From NCBI GenBank assembly GCA_937888665.1, contig CALBET010000310.1, positions 1 to 7,408 on the forward strand: 7,408 nucleotides of DNA. The letters run 5' to 3'. The stretch is from an uncultured Acidobacteriota bacterium (lineage in GTDB: Bacteria; Acidobacteriota; Vicinamibacteria; Vicinamibacterales; UBA8438). Positions 1 through 7,408 of this stretch are shown here, in pieces. The translations under genes and the position numbers were made by a program. Numbering within the stretch: position 1 is the stretch's first letter; each line of letters starts with the position of its first letter. The notes below the pieces were generated by a model that was given only the letters and a program-made list of their open reading frames with translations, searched no databases and was not told where the DNA came from.

Positions 1-1703
<1,703 letters not shown>

Positions 1704-1723
1704 CCACACGCACCCCACCCACA

Positions 1724-1742
1724 CGGACCGGACCCCGGTCCG
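1724..1742 (+). other. Short hairpin in the lon-engB gap
   Basis: An inverted repeat with an 8-bp stem (CGGACCGG at 1724-1731 pairing with CCGGTCCG at 1735-1742) and a 3-base loop lies 20 bases after the lon stop. The stem is strong and GC-rich, but no run of T follows, so it is not a standard intrinsic terminator. It could attenuate read-through or protect the lon 3' end, or it may be chance in GC-rich DNA. The gap before engB is only 60 bases, and read-through from lon is plausible. Confidence 0.35.
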
Positions 1743-1747
1743 CCGAA

Positions 1748-1761
1748 GCCTTGGCGAAGGC
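1748..1761 (+). promoter_or_regulatory. Small hairpin covering the engB ribosome-binding region
   Basis: GCCTT at 1748-1752 can pair with AAGGC at 1757-1761 around the 4-base loop GGCG. The only Shine-Dalgarno-like bases before engB (GAAGG, 1756-1760) lie mostly in the 3' arm of this stem and sit only 3 bases before the ATG, closer than usual. In the mRNA this could lower engB initiation. The stem is only 5 bp, so its stability in the cell is uncertain. Confidence 0.3.
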
Positions 1762-1763
1762 GG

Positions 1764-2414
1764 ATGAAGATTCACACCGCTGAATTCGTCACGAGCGTCG
1801 GGCTCCAGGGGCGGCTGCCGGTCTCGCATCTGCCGCAGATCGTCCTCGTGGGTCGCTCCAACGTCGGCAAATCTACGCTGATCAACGCGCTGGCACGCCG
1901 TAAGATCGCGCGGGCGGGCGGTGCGCCCGGTACGACTCGACTCCTCAATGTGTACCGCCTCGCGCTCGCTCGAGCCCGGGGCGAGTTGCTCTTGCTCGAC
2001 CTCCCTGGCTACGGGTACGCGCGCGGCGGATCGTCCAAGAGCGGGTTCGATCGGCTGACTGAGCGGTATTTTCAGCCAGACACGGGCGAGACACCGGACC
2101 GTCCAGGGCAGGTTGGTCCGAGCGGAGCGATCCTGCTGGTCGATGCGCGGCACCCTGGACTGGCGAGCGACCTGGAGGCGTTGGCCTGGCTGAAGGCGCT
2201 GGAACTGCCCGTGGTGGCGGTGGCCACCAAGATCGACCGGCTCAAACGGTCAGACCAGGCAAAGAATCTGCGGGCGCACCAGACGGCACTCAGGCACACG
2301 GTGTTGCCCGTGTCGGCGAAACTGGGAGACGGCCTGCCCACGTTCTGGATGGCCTTGCTGGCGCTGGCGGGGGCCGCACGGTGCCACTCCCCAACCGGGT
2401 CTGCTACAATGTGA
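1764..2414 (+). CDS. engB: Ribosome-assembly GTPase EngB (YsxC/YihA)
   Basis: EngB is a small TrmE-Era-EngA-EngB-Septin-like GTPase of the cytoplasm required for late assembly of the large (50S) ribosomal subunit. The 216-residue protein has every G motif in order: G1 GRSNVGKS at 30-37, G2 in GTTR at 56-59, G3 DLPG at 79-82 followed by the family signature YGYA, G4 TKID at 155-158, and G5 SAK at 184-186. The ATG at 1764 gives an N-terminus (MKIHTAEFVTS) that lines up with the B. subtilis YsxC start, which decides the choice despite a poorly spaced Shine-Dalgarno. The segment at about 104-120 (QPDTGETPDRPGQVG), between G3 and G4, looks about ten residues longer than usual. The gene follows lon by 60 bases and ends 28 bases before rpmE. 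A candidate rpmE promoter lies inside its last codons. Confidence 0.96.
   Translation: MKIHTAEFVTSVGLQGRLPVSHLPQIVLVGRSNVGKSTLINALARRKIARAGGAPGTTRLLNVYRLALARARGELLLLDLPGYGYARGGSSKSGFDRLTERYFQPDTGETPDRPGQVGPSGAILLVDARHPGLASDLEALAWLKALELPVVAVATKIDRLKRSDQAKNLRAHQTALRHTVLPVSAKLGDGLPTFWMALLALAGAARCHSPTGSATM
2381..2409 (+). promoter_or_regulatory. Candidate sigma-70-type promoter for rpmE
   Basis: A -10 box TACAAT (2404-2409, five of six consensus bases) sits inside the last codons of engB. Exactly 17 bases upstream is GTGCCA (2381-2386, four of six matches to TTGACA). Transcription would begin near 2416, giving a leader of about 27 bases before the rpmE GTG. TACAAT stands out in this GC-rich sequence, but the engB reading frame also accounts for the bases, so this is a prediction only. 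Confidence 0.4.
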
Positions 2415-2431
2415 AGTTGCGCAAGGTGACT

Positions 2432-2436
2432 GGGAG
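2432..2436 (+). promoter_or_regulatory. Ribosome-binding site of rpmE
   Basis: GGGAG lies 6 bases before the GTG at 2443 and is the clearest Shine-Dalgarno in the window. It supports a GTG start for rpmE, which is also where conserved L31 sequence begins. Confidence 0.65.
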
Positions 2437-2442
2437 CAAACA

Positions 2443-2718
2443 GTGAGACAAGGTATCCATCCGGAGTATCACGAGGTAGAGGTCCACTGTGCCTGCGGCA
2501 CAACGTGGATGAGCCGGTCGACGAAAAAGGAAGTGCGGCTCGAAATCTGTTCGAGTTGCCATCCATTCTTCACCGGAAAGCAAAAACTGATCGACACCGA
2601 GGGACGCGTCGAGCGGTTCACGAAGAAATACGGCGCCCAGACAGTGGCCGGGCTCAAAGAGCGGCTGGAGAAGCAGCGCACGTCGTCAGACTCCTCCGAC
2701 TCGTCCCGGGCAAGTTAG
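2443..2718 (+). CDS. rpmE: 50S ribosomal protein L31, zinc-binding (C+) type
   Basis: L31 is a small protein of the large ribosomal subunit that helps bridge the two subunits. The 91-residue product starts at GTG with MRQGIHPEYHEVEV, the family's typical beginning, and contains the signature stretch around EICSSCHPFFTGKQK, then DTEGRVERF and KKYG. Four cysteines, Cys16, Cys18, Cys36 and Cys39, mark the zinc-binding C+ form (RpmE) as opposed to the cysteine-less paralogue induced under zinc limitation. The protein is somewhat longer than many L31 proteins because of a serine-rich C-terminal tail (about 80-91). Its TAG stop overlaps the stop of the convergent mrfB. It is probably transcribed both from its own promoter in the engB end and by read-through from engB. 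Confidence 0.97.
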   Translation: MRQGIHPEYHEVEVHCACGTTWMSRSTKKEVRLEICSSCHPFFTGKQKLIDTEGRVERFTKKYGAQTVAGLKERLEKQRTSSDSSDSSRAS

Positions 2719-4055
2719 TCCAGCGAATAGCGTGGCGCGAGCGGCCCTCCCGGGCTGCTCGCCGCCAGTCCAGCCTCGTCGGCCAACCGCCGCTCCAATC
2801 TCGTCAGACGTCGCTGCACGTCTCGTCGGCGCCCGGCTGTGTGCTCCACAGCATACGCTCGACGCGCGAATGTCAGTGCCCCATCGGGGTCTTTCAATCG
2901 GTGCTCGTGGTGCACGGCTAGCGCCCGCAGCGCCTCGCGCTCGAACATACCGCCGGGCCGTCGCCCAAGACCGATCAATGTCTGCCAGTATCTCGCCGCG
3001 TCGCCATGGCGGCGCTGGCGACGGCACGCCAGCGCGAGCCGATACAACGCCTCGGCCCGCACAGCGACCGCGTCGAACTCAGACGTGCGACGTGCGCCCG
3101 ACGTCAGCCCGACCGCCCGTTCGTAGCAGGCTGGGGCCTCCGTCGCCCGTCCGCCACGTTCATAGAGCCGCCCGAGACCGACACTCTGACGAGCACTTGC
3201 CGTGGCCTGGGCTCCCCGGTCGACGAGGTCGCAGGCCATCCCCGTCAACACGCCGAGGGACACCAGGTCCAGCTGATTGTGCGTGAGCACGCCCCGCAAC
3301 GGCCGCGGATCGCCAGAACGCAGATAGTCGAAGTAGCGGGCTGGAATCTCGAAGCCGGGCACGTCATCGTCACGGCGGAATCCCAGCACACGCTGTTCGA
3401 GCCCGCCCAATCCACCGGTCTCCGGTCCCCAGAGCCGCCGCGCTGAGTGCAGCAGGTCCACATGCCGAAGCGCCGGCAGGGGTGTCTCGAGCCGCTGATA
3501 GAGCCAGCGCATCTCCATGAACGGCACGTCGAACGACTTGCCGTTGAACGTCACCAGCGTATGCGCGCGTGCGACCGCCGCAGTGACGGCGGCGAGCAGG
3601 CGACGCTCGCTCGCGAAGCTGGGGAGCACGAACTGCCATACGTGGAAGCGCGCGCCCACGAAGCAGCCGAACCCTACGACGAAGGCCACGGTGCCTGACC
3701 CTCCGCTCAGCCCGGTGGTCTCCAGGTCGAAGAACACCAGTCCGGCCGTTGGGTCAGGGTCGGACCAGGGAGGCGCACCCTCGTGCCCGTGACCACAGAG
3801 CAGTCGGAGCCCCTCGGCGCTGATGGCGCTGGAGGCCGCGCGGAGCTGGTCACCATAGGGCGCGTCACCAGCCTCACCGCCACACCACCACCGGACCACC
3901 GGACAGGGCCCTGACGGACCATCTTCCAGTGCGCCACCGAGCACGGCGGCGAACGCCGACAGGTCCACCGATGGCGTCGGTGAGGCAAGAGTCGGCGTGG
4001 TGCCGGGGCGTTTCGAGCCCCGGAGCACGTCCCGCAACCGGCTCAGATCGGTCAT
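2715..4055 (-). CDS. mrfB: MrfB/YprB-type DEDDh 3'-5' exonuclease with TPR-like repeats
   Basis: This is a cytoplasmic metal-dependent nuclease of the RNase H-like/DnaQ superfamily. In B. subtilis the homologue works with the helicase MrfA in repair of mitomycin C lesions. The 446-residue protein has the ExoI motif FFDLETTG with Asp110 and Glu112, ExoII TFNGKSFD with Asp176, and ExoIII THNQLD with His259 and Asp263, so all five DEDDh positions are filled. The HVDLLHSARRLW segment (198-209) is also typical of YprB. Residues about 285-405 contain three helix-pair repeats resembling TPRs (GRLYERGGRATEAPACYERA, then two more), which may bind a partner. The frame is open further upstream, but the ATG at 4055 is preferred because it lies just 7 bases after the mrfA stop and the upstream part would overlap the mrfA end. 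No clear Shine-Dalgarno is seen, so translation is probably coupled to mrfA. The substrate here is inferred from the family. Confidence 0.9.
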   Translation of the reverse strand: MTDLSRLRDVLRGSKRPGTTPTLASPTPSVDLSAFAAVLGGALEDGPSGPCPVVRWWCGGEAGDAPYGDQLRAASSAISAEGLRLLCGHGHEGAPPWSDPDPTAGLVFFDLETTGLSGGSGTVAFVVGFGCFVGARFHVWQFVLPSFASERRLLAAVTAAVARAHTLVTFNGKSFDVPFMEMRWLYQRLETPLPALRHVDLLHSARRLWGPETGGLGGLEQRVLGFRRDDDVPGFEIPARYFDYLRSGDPRPLRGVLTHNQLDLVSLGVLTGMACDLVDRGAQATASARQSVGLGRLYERGGRATEAPACYERAVGLTSGARRTSEFDAVAVRAEALYRLALACRRQRRHGDAARYWQTLIGLGRRPGGMFEREALRALAVHHEHRLKDPDGALTFARRAYAVEHTAGRRRDVQRRLTRLERRLADEAGLAASSPGGPLAPRYSLD

Positions 4056-4062
4056 GACGCGA

Positions 4063-6519
4063 TCACACGAGGCCAACCAGCAGCGCCAGGGCGACCGGCT
4101 TCGCGCGCGGTCCGGTTTGGCCAATCGGACCAACGCACGCCGGACACCCCGACTCGCAACGACACCCCTCAATCAACGCCCGCGTATCAGCCAGCAGCCG
4201 GTCGTGCAGCCCGAAGAGCGGTTCGCTGAACCCGATGCCCCCAGGATAGTTGTCGTAGATAAAAATGGTCGGCTCTTCTTCCTCGGCCGTCGGCGCCGCC
4301 GTGCGCGCCCGGACCGACGCCAGGCGGACTTCCTCACCATGGATGGCCAGGCCGATGTCATGCCGGGCGCACATCAACAACAGCTGCGCCACCTGCCGGA
4401 GCGCGAACCCCAGCCCCACGATCCCGTCGCGCCGGTCATCCTCCGCGAATGGCAGACTGTCGACAAACACCCGGGACAACTGGAGCCAGTACGCGGTCGT
4501 ATGCATCTCCTGTTCGGGGAGGTCGAGCTCTCCGGACCCGACATTCTCATTGGTGTAGAACTTGATCTTCTTGAATCCGACCACCCGCGAGACCACGTGC
4601 ACCTCGCCGTGGCAGCCAGCCGCTCGATTCTCCAGCTCGCCTTCGGACTCATTGCGCTGAGGGAGGATACGGTCGAACTCCTCGAGCACCGTGACCTTGG
4701 TGTAGGTGATCGCGTCGGTGTAGTAGTCGCTGTCGACCGGACGGACATACGCCTTCCGGCGGTCGAATTCCAGGCGATCCACCTGATACTGCGTGCCCTC
4801 GACGAGATAGATGGCCTGTTCGTACAAGGTCGACGTCGCGGCACTGAAGTCCACCTCACCGATGATCGTGGTCTCGTCAGACACGTCGACGACCACGAAA
4901 TTGTCCGATGACACCGAGCGAAGACTGACGGCATCAGCGGGATACGACTCGTGCATCCAGTGCCAGGAGTCCTCGACGAGGTCGACGAAACCCTCCTCGC
5001 GCAACAGTCCAAGCACCGCCTGCAGATCTTCCTGGCCGAACTGTTCGTCCGTGGCGAACGGCAGCTCGAACGCCGCACACTTGATGTGGTCGAGCAGGAT
5101 CTGGAGATTGTCCGGATTGATGAGCGCGTGCTCCGGCGATCCCTCAAAAAAATAGTCCGGGTGTTGCACGATGAACTGGTCAATCGGACCGCTGCTGGCC
5201 ACCATGATCGCCGCCGAGCGCGTGCTGCGCCGACCAGCCCGACCGGCCCGCTGCCACGTCGCCGCGATCGTGCCCGGATATCCGGCCATGATGCACACGT
5301 CGAGGGCGCCGATGTCGATACCAAGCTCGAGCGCGCTGGTCGAGACGACGCCAGACACCGTGCCAGCGCGCAGGCCACGCTCGATATCGCGGCGACGGAT
5401 CGGTAGATAGCCTCCCCGATAGCCCCGGATCGCGTCTGCCCCTCCGGGCAGACGCCGGCAGGCCTGCTTGAGATAGGTGGTGAGCACCTCGGTGATCAGC
5501 CGGGTTTGCGCGAAGACGATCACCTGCAGTCGTCGCTTCAAGAACATCGTCGCCAGACGACGGGTTTCCGCGACATAGGACCGGCGAATACCGAGCTGCG
5601 GATTGACCACCGGTGGATTGACCAGCGCGAATATCTTCTCGCCGCGAGGCGCCCCGTTGCGCTCCACCAGTTCTACCGTCTCGCCCGTAAGACCTTCCGC
5701 CAACGCTTTGGGATTGGCAATGGTGGCCGACGAACAGATGAAGACCGGCGCCGACCCGTAGTGCGCACAGACGCGCCTGAGCCGACGGAGAATGTTGGCC
5801 AGATGACTGCCAAAGACGCCCCGGTATGCGTGCAGTTCGTCGATGACCACATAGCGCAGGTTCTCGAACAGCTTCGCCCACCGCGGGTGGTGCGGCAAGA
5901 TGCCGGAGTGCAGCATGTCGGGGTTGCTCAACACCAGATGCGCGCGCCCTCGCACCGCACGCCGCGCGTCTTGCGGGGTGTCGCCATCGTAGGTGTGGGC
6001 GCCAATCGACACGTGCTCCTCGAGCCTCGCGGTCAGCGTAAGCAGTTCGGCCAGCTGGTCCTGGGCCAGCGCCTTGGTCGGAAAGAGATACAGCGCGCGC
6101 GTCGAGTGGTCCTGGAGAATCCCGCTCAGGACGGGCGCGTTGTAACACAGCGTCTTGCCGGACGCTGTGGGCGTGATAGTGACCACGTGGCGGCCGGCCA
6201 ACACGTGTCCCATCGCGTCGGCCTGATGCGTGTATGGGCGGGTGATACCGCCCGCGGCCAACGCCGCCCGCAGCCGCTCGTCGATCCCGTCCGGAAAATC
6301 GGCGAACTGTGCGGATTCAGCCGGAAGGCGACGCCACGCAGTGACAATCTCGCCAGCGACAGGAACGAGGGACGATTCGGACGAGACGCCGGCGCGCCCG
6401 CTAGGGGCCAGATCATCGAGGACGGCTTGCAACGCCGCTTCCCGCTGCCCCTGTGACAGGAGCGGCGTGGTTGGTGCTCCGGCCAGCTCCCGTGGTGCCC
6501 CTCGCCGCATGGAGGTCAT
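4063..6519 (-). CDS. mrfA: MrfA/YprA-type DEAH-family DNA helicase with DUF1998 zinc region
   Basis: This is a superfamily 2 ATP-dependent DNA helicase. The B. subtilis homologue acts with MrfB to remove mitomycin C damage independently of UvrABC. Numbered from the ATG at 6519 (818 residues), the motifs are: Q-motif-like YTHQ 96-99, Walker A TPTASGKT 116-123, Ia PTKALAQDQ 147-155, SNPDMLH 198-204, motif II DELH 227-230, motif III SSAT 263-266, motif IV VIVFAQTR 333-340, motif V SALELGIDIG 395-404, and motif VI QRAGRAGR 423-430. Many stretches agree closely with YprA as I recall it (THQ, TPTASGKTLCYN, IRGYRGGYLP, YDNYPGGIG). Near the C-terminus, Cys786, Cys788, Cys792 and Cys795 match the four-cysteine zinc site of the DUF1998 region. 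The N-terminal lead before YTHQ is about 40 residues longer than in B. subtilis. Start choice is uncertain: 6519, 6510 (MRRGAPREL) and 6612 are all in frame; 6612 would overlap the upstream reductase gene. mrfB follows 7 bases after the stop. Confidence 0.93.
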   Translation of the reverse strand: MTSMRRGAPRELAGAPTTPLLSQGQREAALQAVLDDLAPSGRAGVSSESSLVPVAGEIVTAWRRLPAESAQFADFPDGIDERLRAALAAGGITRPYTHQADAMGHVLAGRHVVTITPTASGKTLCYNAPVLSGILQDHSTRALYLFPTKALAQDQLAELLTLTARLEEHVSIGAHTYDGDTPQDARRAVRGRAHLVLSNPDMLHSGILPHHPRWAKLFENLRYVVIDELHAYRGVFGSHLANILRRLRRVCAHYGSAPVFICSSATIANPKALAEGLTGETVELVERNGAPRGEKIFALVNPPVVNPQLGIRRSYVAETRRLATMFLKRRLQVIVFAQTRLITEVLTTYLKQACRRLPGGADAIRGYRGGYLPIRRRDIERGLRAGTVSGVVSTSALELGIDIGALDVCIMAGYPGTIAATWQRAGRAGRRSTRSAAIMVASSGPIDQFIVQHPDYFFEGSPEHALINPDNLQILLDHIKCAAFELPFATDEQFGQEDLQAVLGLLREEGFVDLVEDSWHWMHESYPADAVSLRSVSSDNFVVVDVSDETTIIGEVDFSAATSTLYEQAIYLVEGTQYQVDRLEFDRRKAYVRPVDSDYYTDAITYTKVTVLEEFDRILPQRNESEGELENRAAGCHGEVHVVSRVVGFKKIKFYTNENVGSGELDLPEQEMHTTAYWLQLSRVFVDSLPFAEDDRRDGIVGLGFALRQVAQLLLMCARHDIGLAIHGEEVRLASVRARTAAPTAEEEEPTIFIYDNYPGGIGFSEPLFGLHDRLLADTRALIEGCRCESGCPACVGPIGQTGPRAKPVALALLVGLV
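5432..5455 (-). repeat. Perfect 10-bp inverted repeat inside mrfA
   Basis: GCGTCTGCCC at 5432-5441 is the exact reverse complement of GGGCAGACGC at 5446-5455, leaving a 4-base loop. In the mrfA mRNA the loop reads GGAG, a Shine-Dalgarno-like sequence. The repeat encodes the weakly conserved RLPGGADA segment just before IRGYRGG. No T-run follows on either strand, so it is not a terminator. It may affect translation speed or mRNA stability, or it may be a by-product of GC-rich codon use. Confidence 0.5.
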
Positions 6520-6546
6520 CCTAGCAGGCGAAAGAAAAACGATCAA
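6518..6546 (-). promoter_or_regulatory. Candidate promoter of mrfA, possibly giving a leaderless mRNA
   Basis: Read on the minus strand, TTGATC (6546-6541) and TAGGAT (6523-6518) are separated by exactly 17 bases; each matches four of six sigma-70 consensus bases. The patch lies in an unusually AT-rich 50-base gap between the reductase stop and mrfA. The -10 box overlaps the ATG at 6519, and transcription would start near 6510, which is the second in-frame ATG. If the promoter is real, the second ATG is the start and the mRNA has little or no leader. No good Shine-Dalgarno is seen before either ATG, which agrees with this. The match is moderate, so this is tentative. Confidence 0.3.
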
Positions 6547-6569
6547 CAGACGAAATAAAAGCGGATGTT

Positions 6570-7349
6570 CTAAAACAGTGACTTCGACTGACAGCCGTCG
6601 ACGGTGACACAAGCCCCGCTGATCCAGCTGGCGCGGGAAGAGGCGAGGAAGGTCACGACGTCGCCAACCTCCTCCGCGCGTCCGAACCGGCCGAACGGAA
6701 GCTCGCGTGCGATGAACGCGGCCATCCCCTCTGGGTCTGCGGCCTGGCGCTGCGCCCAGGAACCTCCTGGAAATGAAATCGACCCCGGAGCCACGCTATT
6801 CACCCGGATGTTGTCCTGCGCGAGCTGACCGGCAAGCGCCTTTGCCAGACTGATCTCCGCCGCTTTCACCGCGTTGTAGGTCATGCGGCCACCCGACTCC
6901 CGCCCCCAGATCGACGCGATCATGATAATGACGCCGCCACCGCGCCGGCGGAGGTGCGGTACCGCACGCCGGGATGCGCGTATCGCTGGATACAGGGTGT
7001 GGTCGAGCGCTGCCTGCCAGTCGGCATCGGTGGTGTCGACCACGCCGGTCCCACCGGCTTTCCCCACGTTGTTGACCAGGATGTCGAGCCCACCGAACGC
7101 GTCCACCGCGTGGTCGATAACGGAGGCCACCCCGTCGGCGGTACTGAGATCAGCTTCCACCCCGACCACCGCCTCCTCGGTCCCGGCAAGGGCCCGCAGC
7201 TCGGCCACCGCCGCGCCGAGCCGCTCCGGGCCGCGTGCACACACGCAAACCCGCACGCCTTCGCTGACCAGCGCCCTGGCGCTCGCCAGACCCAGACCGC
7301 GACTCGACCCCGTGACGACTGCCACCTTGCCCTCGAGACCCAGATCCAT
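6570..7349 (-). CDS. Short-chain dehydrogenase/reductase (SDR), classical type
   Basis: This is a cytosolic NAD(P)-dependent oxidoreductase of the classical SDR family; the substrate cannot be read from the sequence. The 259-residue protein has the cofactor motif TGSSRGLG (13-20), a basic residue after the second beta strand (Arg39 in CAR) with no acidic residue there, which points to NADP(H), an ADLS stretch near 66-69, NNVG (93-96) in place of the usual NNAG, Ser146, and the YxxxK pair Tyr158/Lys162. The PG motif (VAPGSI, 187-192) and a C-terminal WISGACVTVDG are typical of FabG-like members. The catalytic-tetrad Asn, usually in an 'xNL' context, appears to be Thr118 here (LDHTLYP). The ATG at 7349 is the first start after an in-frame TAG two codons upstream; no Shine-Dalgarno is evident. 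mrfA follows about 50 bases after the stop. A metabolic role separate from repair is the simplest view. Confidence 0.93.
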   Translation of the reverse strand: MDLGLEGKVAVVTGSSRGLGLASARALVSEGVRVCVCARGPERLGAAVAELRALAGTEEAVVGVEADLSTADGVASVIDHAVDAFGGLDILVNNVGKAGGTGVVDTTDADWQAALDHTLYPAIRASRRAVPHLRRRGGGVIIMIASIWGRESGGRMTYNAVKAAEISLAKALAGQLAQDNIRVNSVAPGSISFPGGSWAQRQAADPEGMAAFIARELPFGRFGRAEEVGDVVTFLASSRASWISGACVTVDGCQSKSLF

Positions 7350-7408
7350 AAGCTAGCAGCCCGTGGTGAAAGTCGCGCGTCGCACCGAGACCCTGGCTTG
7401 GCAATGCC

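Noticed and set aside
1724..1742. Intrinsic terminator after lon
   Set aside because: The stem is strong, but there is no T-run after it and engB follows on the same strand, so I list it only as a hairpin.
4056..4172. Extension of MrfB to the ATG at 4172
   Set aside because: The extra 39 residues would overlap the zinc-cysteine end of mrfA and are Arg-rich, as expected for a shifted frame. The ATG at 4055 fits a compact operon junction.
3997..4911. 304-residue plus-strand open frame opposite mrfA and the mrfB start
   Set aside because: It is antisense to strongly conserved coding sequence and has no motif or ribosome-binding site that I could support.
5180..6456. Long open frames of more than 300 residues within mrfA, on the same strand in another frame (5180-6148) and on the opposite strand (5506-6456)
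   Set aside because: Both lie entirely inside a gene with full helicase motifs, have low-complexity Arg/Ala/Gly-rich or Arg/Gln-rich composition, and show no recognisable motif. Long shadow frames are expected at this GC content.
6595..6604. 10-bp palindrome CCGTCGACGG near the SDR 3' end
   Set aside because: It encodes the conserved TVDG ending of the SDR protein and has no loop or T-run, so it is probably coincidental.
6520..6612. Extension of MrfA to the ATG at 6612
   Set aside because: It would overlap the SDR gene by 43 bases, and the added residues are translated from the SDR end and the AT-rich gap. The hydrophobic LLFRLLIVFL stretch is probably a by-product, not a signal or membrane segment.
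7350..7408. Promoter or gene upstream of the SDR gene
   Set aside because: The 59 bases hold an in-frame stop near 7353-7355 and a GCTAGC palindrome, but no convincing -35/-10 pair or coding signal on either strand.

Overview
The window is about 7.4 kb of high-GC, densely coding bacterial chromosome. It looks like core genome: I see no insertion sequence, phage gene, tRNA, rRNA or CRISPR array. The proteins resemble those of a Gram-negative-type, GC-rich lineage. Acidobacteriota would fit the style of the Lon and EngB proteins and the high GC, but that placement is an impression and was not computed.

Layout: two three-gene blocks face each other. On the plus strand are the 3' three quarters of lon (ATP-dependent protease, cut by the left edge), engB/ysxC (GTPase for large ribosomal subunit assembly) and rpmE (ribosomal protein L31, zinc-binding four-cysteine form). 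On the minus strand, reading from the right edge, are a short-chain dehydrogenase/reductase, then a DEAH-type helicase with a C-terminal zinc-binding DUF1998 region (MrfA/YprA family), then a DEDDh exonuclease with TPR-like C-terminal repeats (MrfB/YprB family). The blocks meet tail to tail: the rpmE and mrfB stop codons overlap in one 4-nt stretch (2715-2718), so nothing lies between them.

How the genes work together: lon, engB and rpmE are proteostasis and translation genes, and lon-engB adjacency occurs elsewhere, for example in Bacillus. The helicase and exonuclease form a tight pair with a 7-nt gap and the same gene order as yprA-yprB (mrfA-mrfB) of Bacillus subtilis. There the two proteins act together, independently of UvrABC, in repair of mitomycin C damage. 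All helicase motifs, the four zinc-ligand cysteines and the nuclease D-E-D-H-D residues are present, so the pair looks functional. The reductase may share transcription with mrfAB, but a candidate promoter just before mrfA suggests the pair can also be transcribed separately.

The main points of interest are this repair cassette far from Firmicutes, a possible leaderless start for mrfA, a promoter for rpmE inside the end of engB, weak or absent Shine-Dalgarno sites at most starts, a perfect 10-bp hairpin inside mrfA, and the convergent stop-codon overlap. I found no clearly undescribed system.
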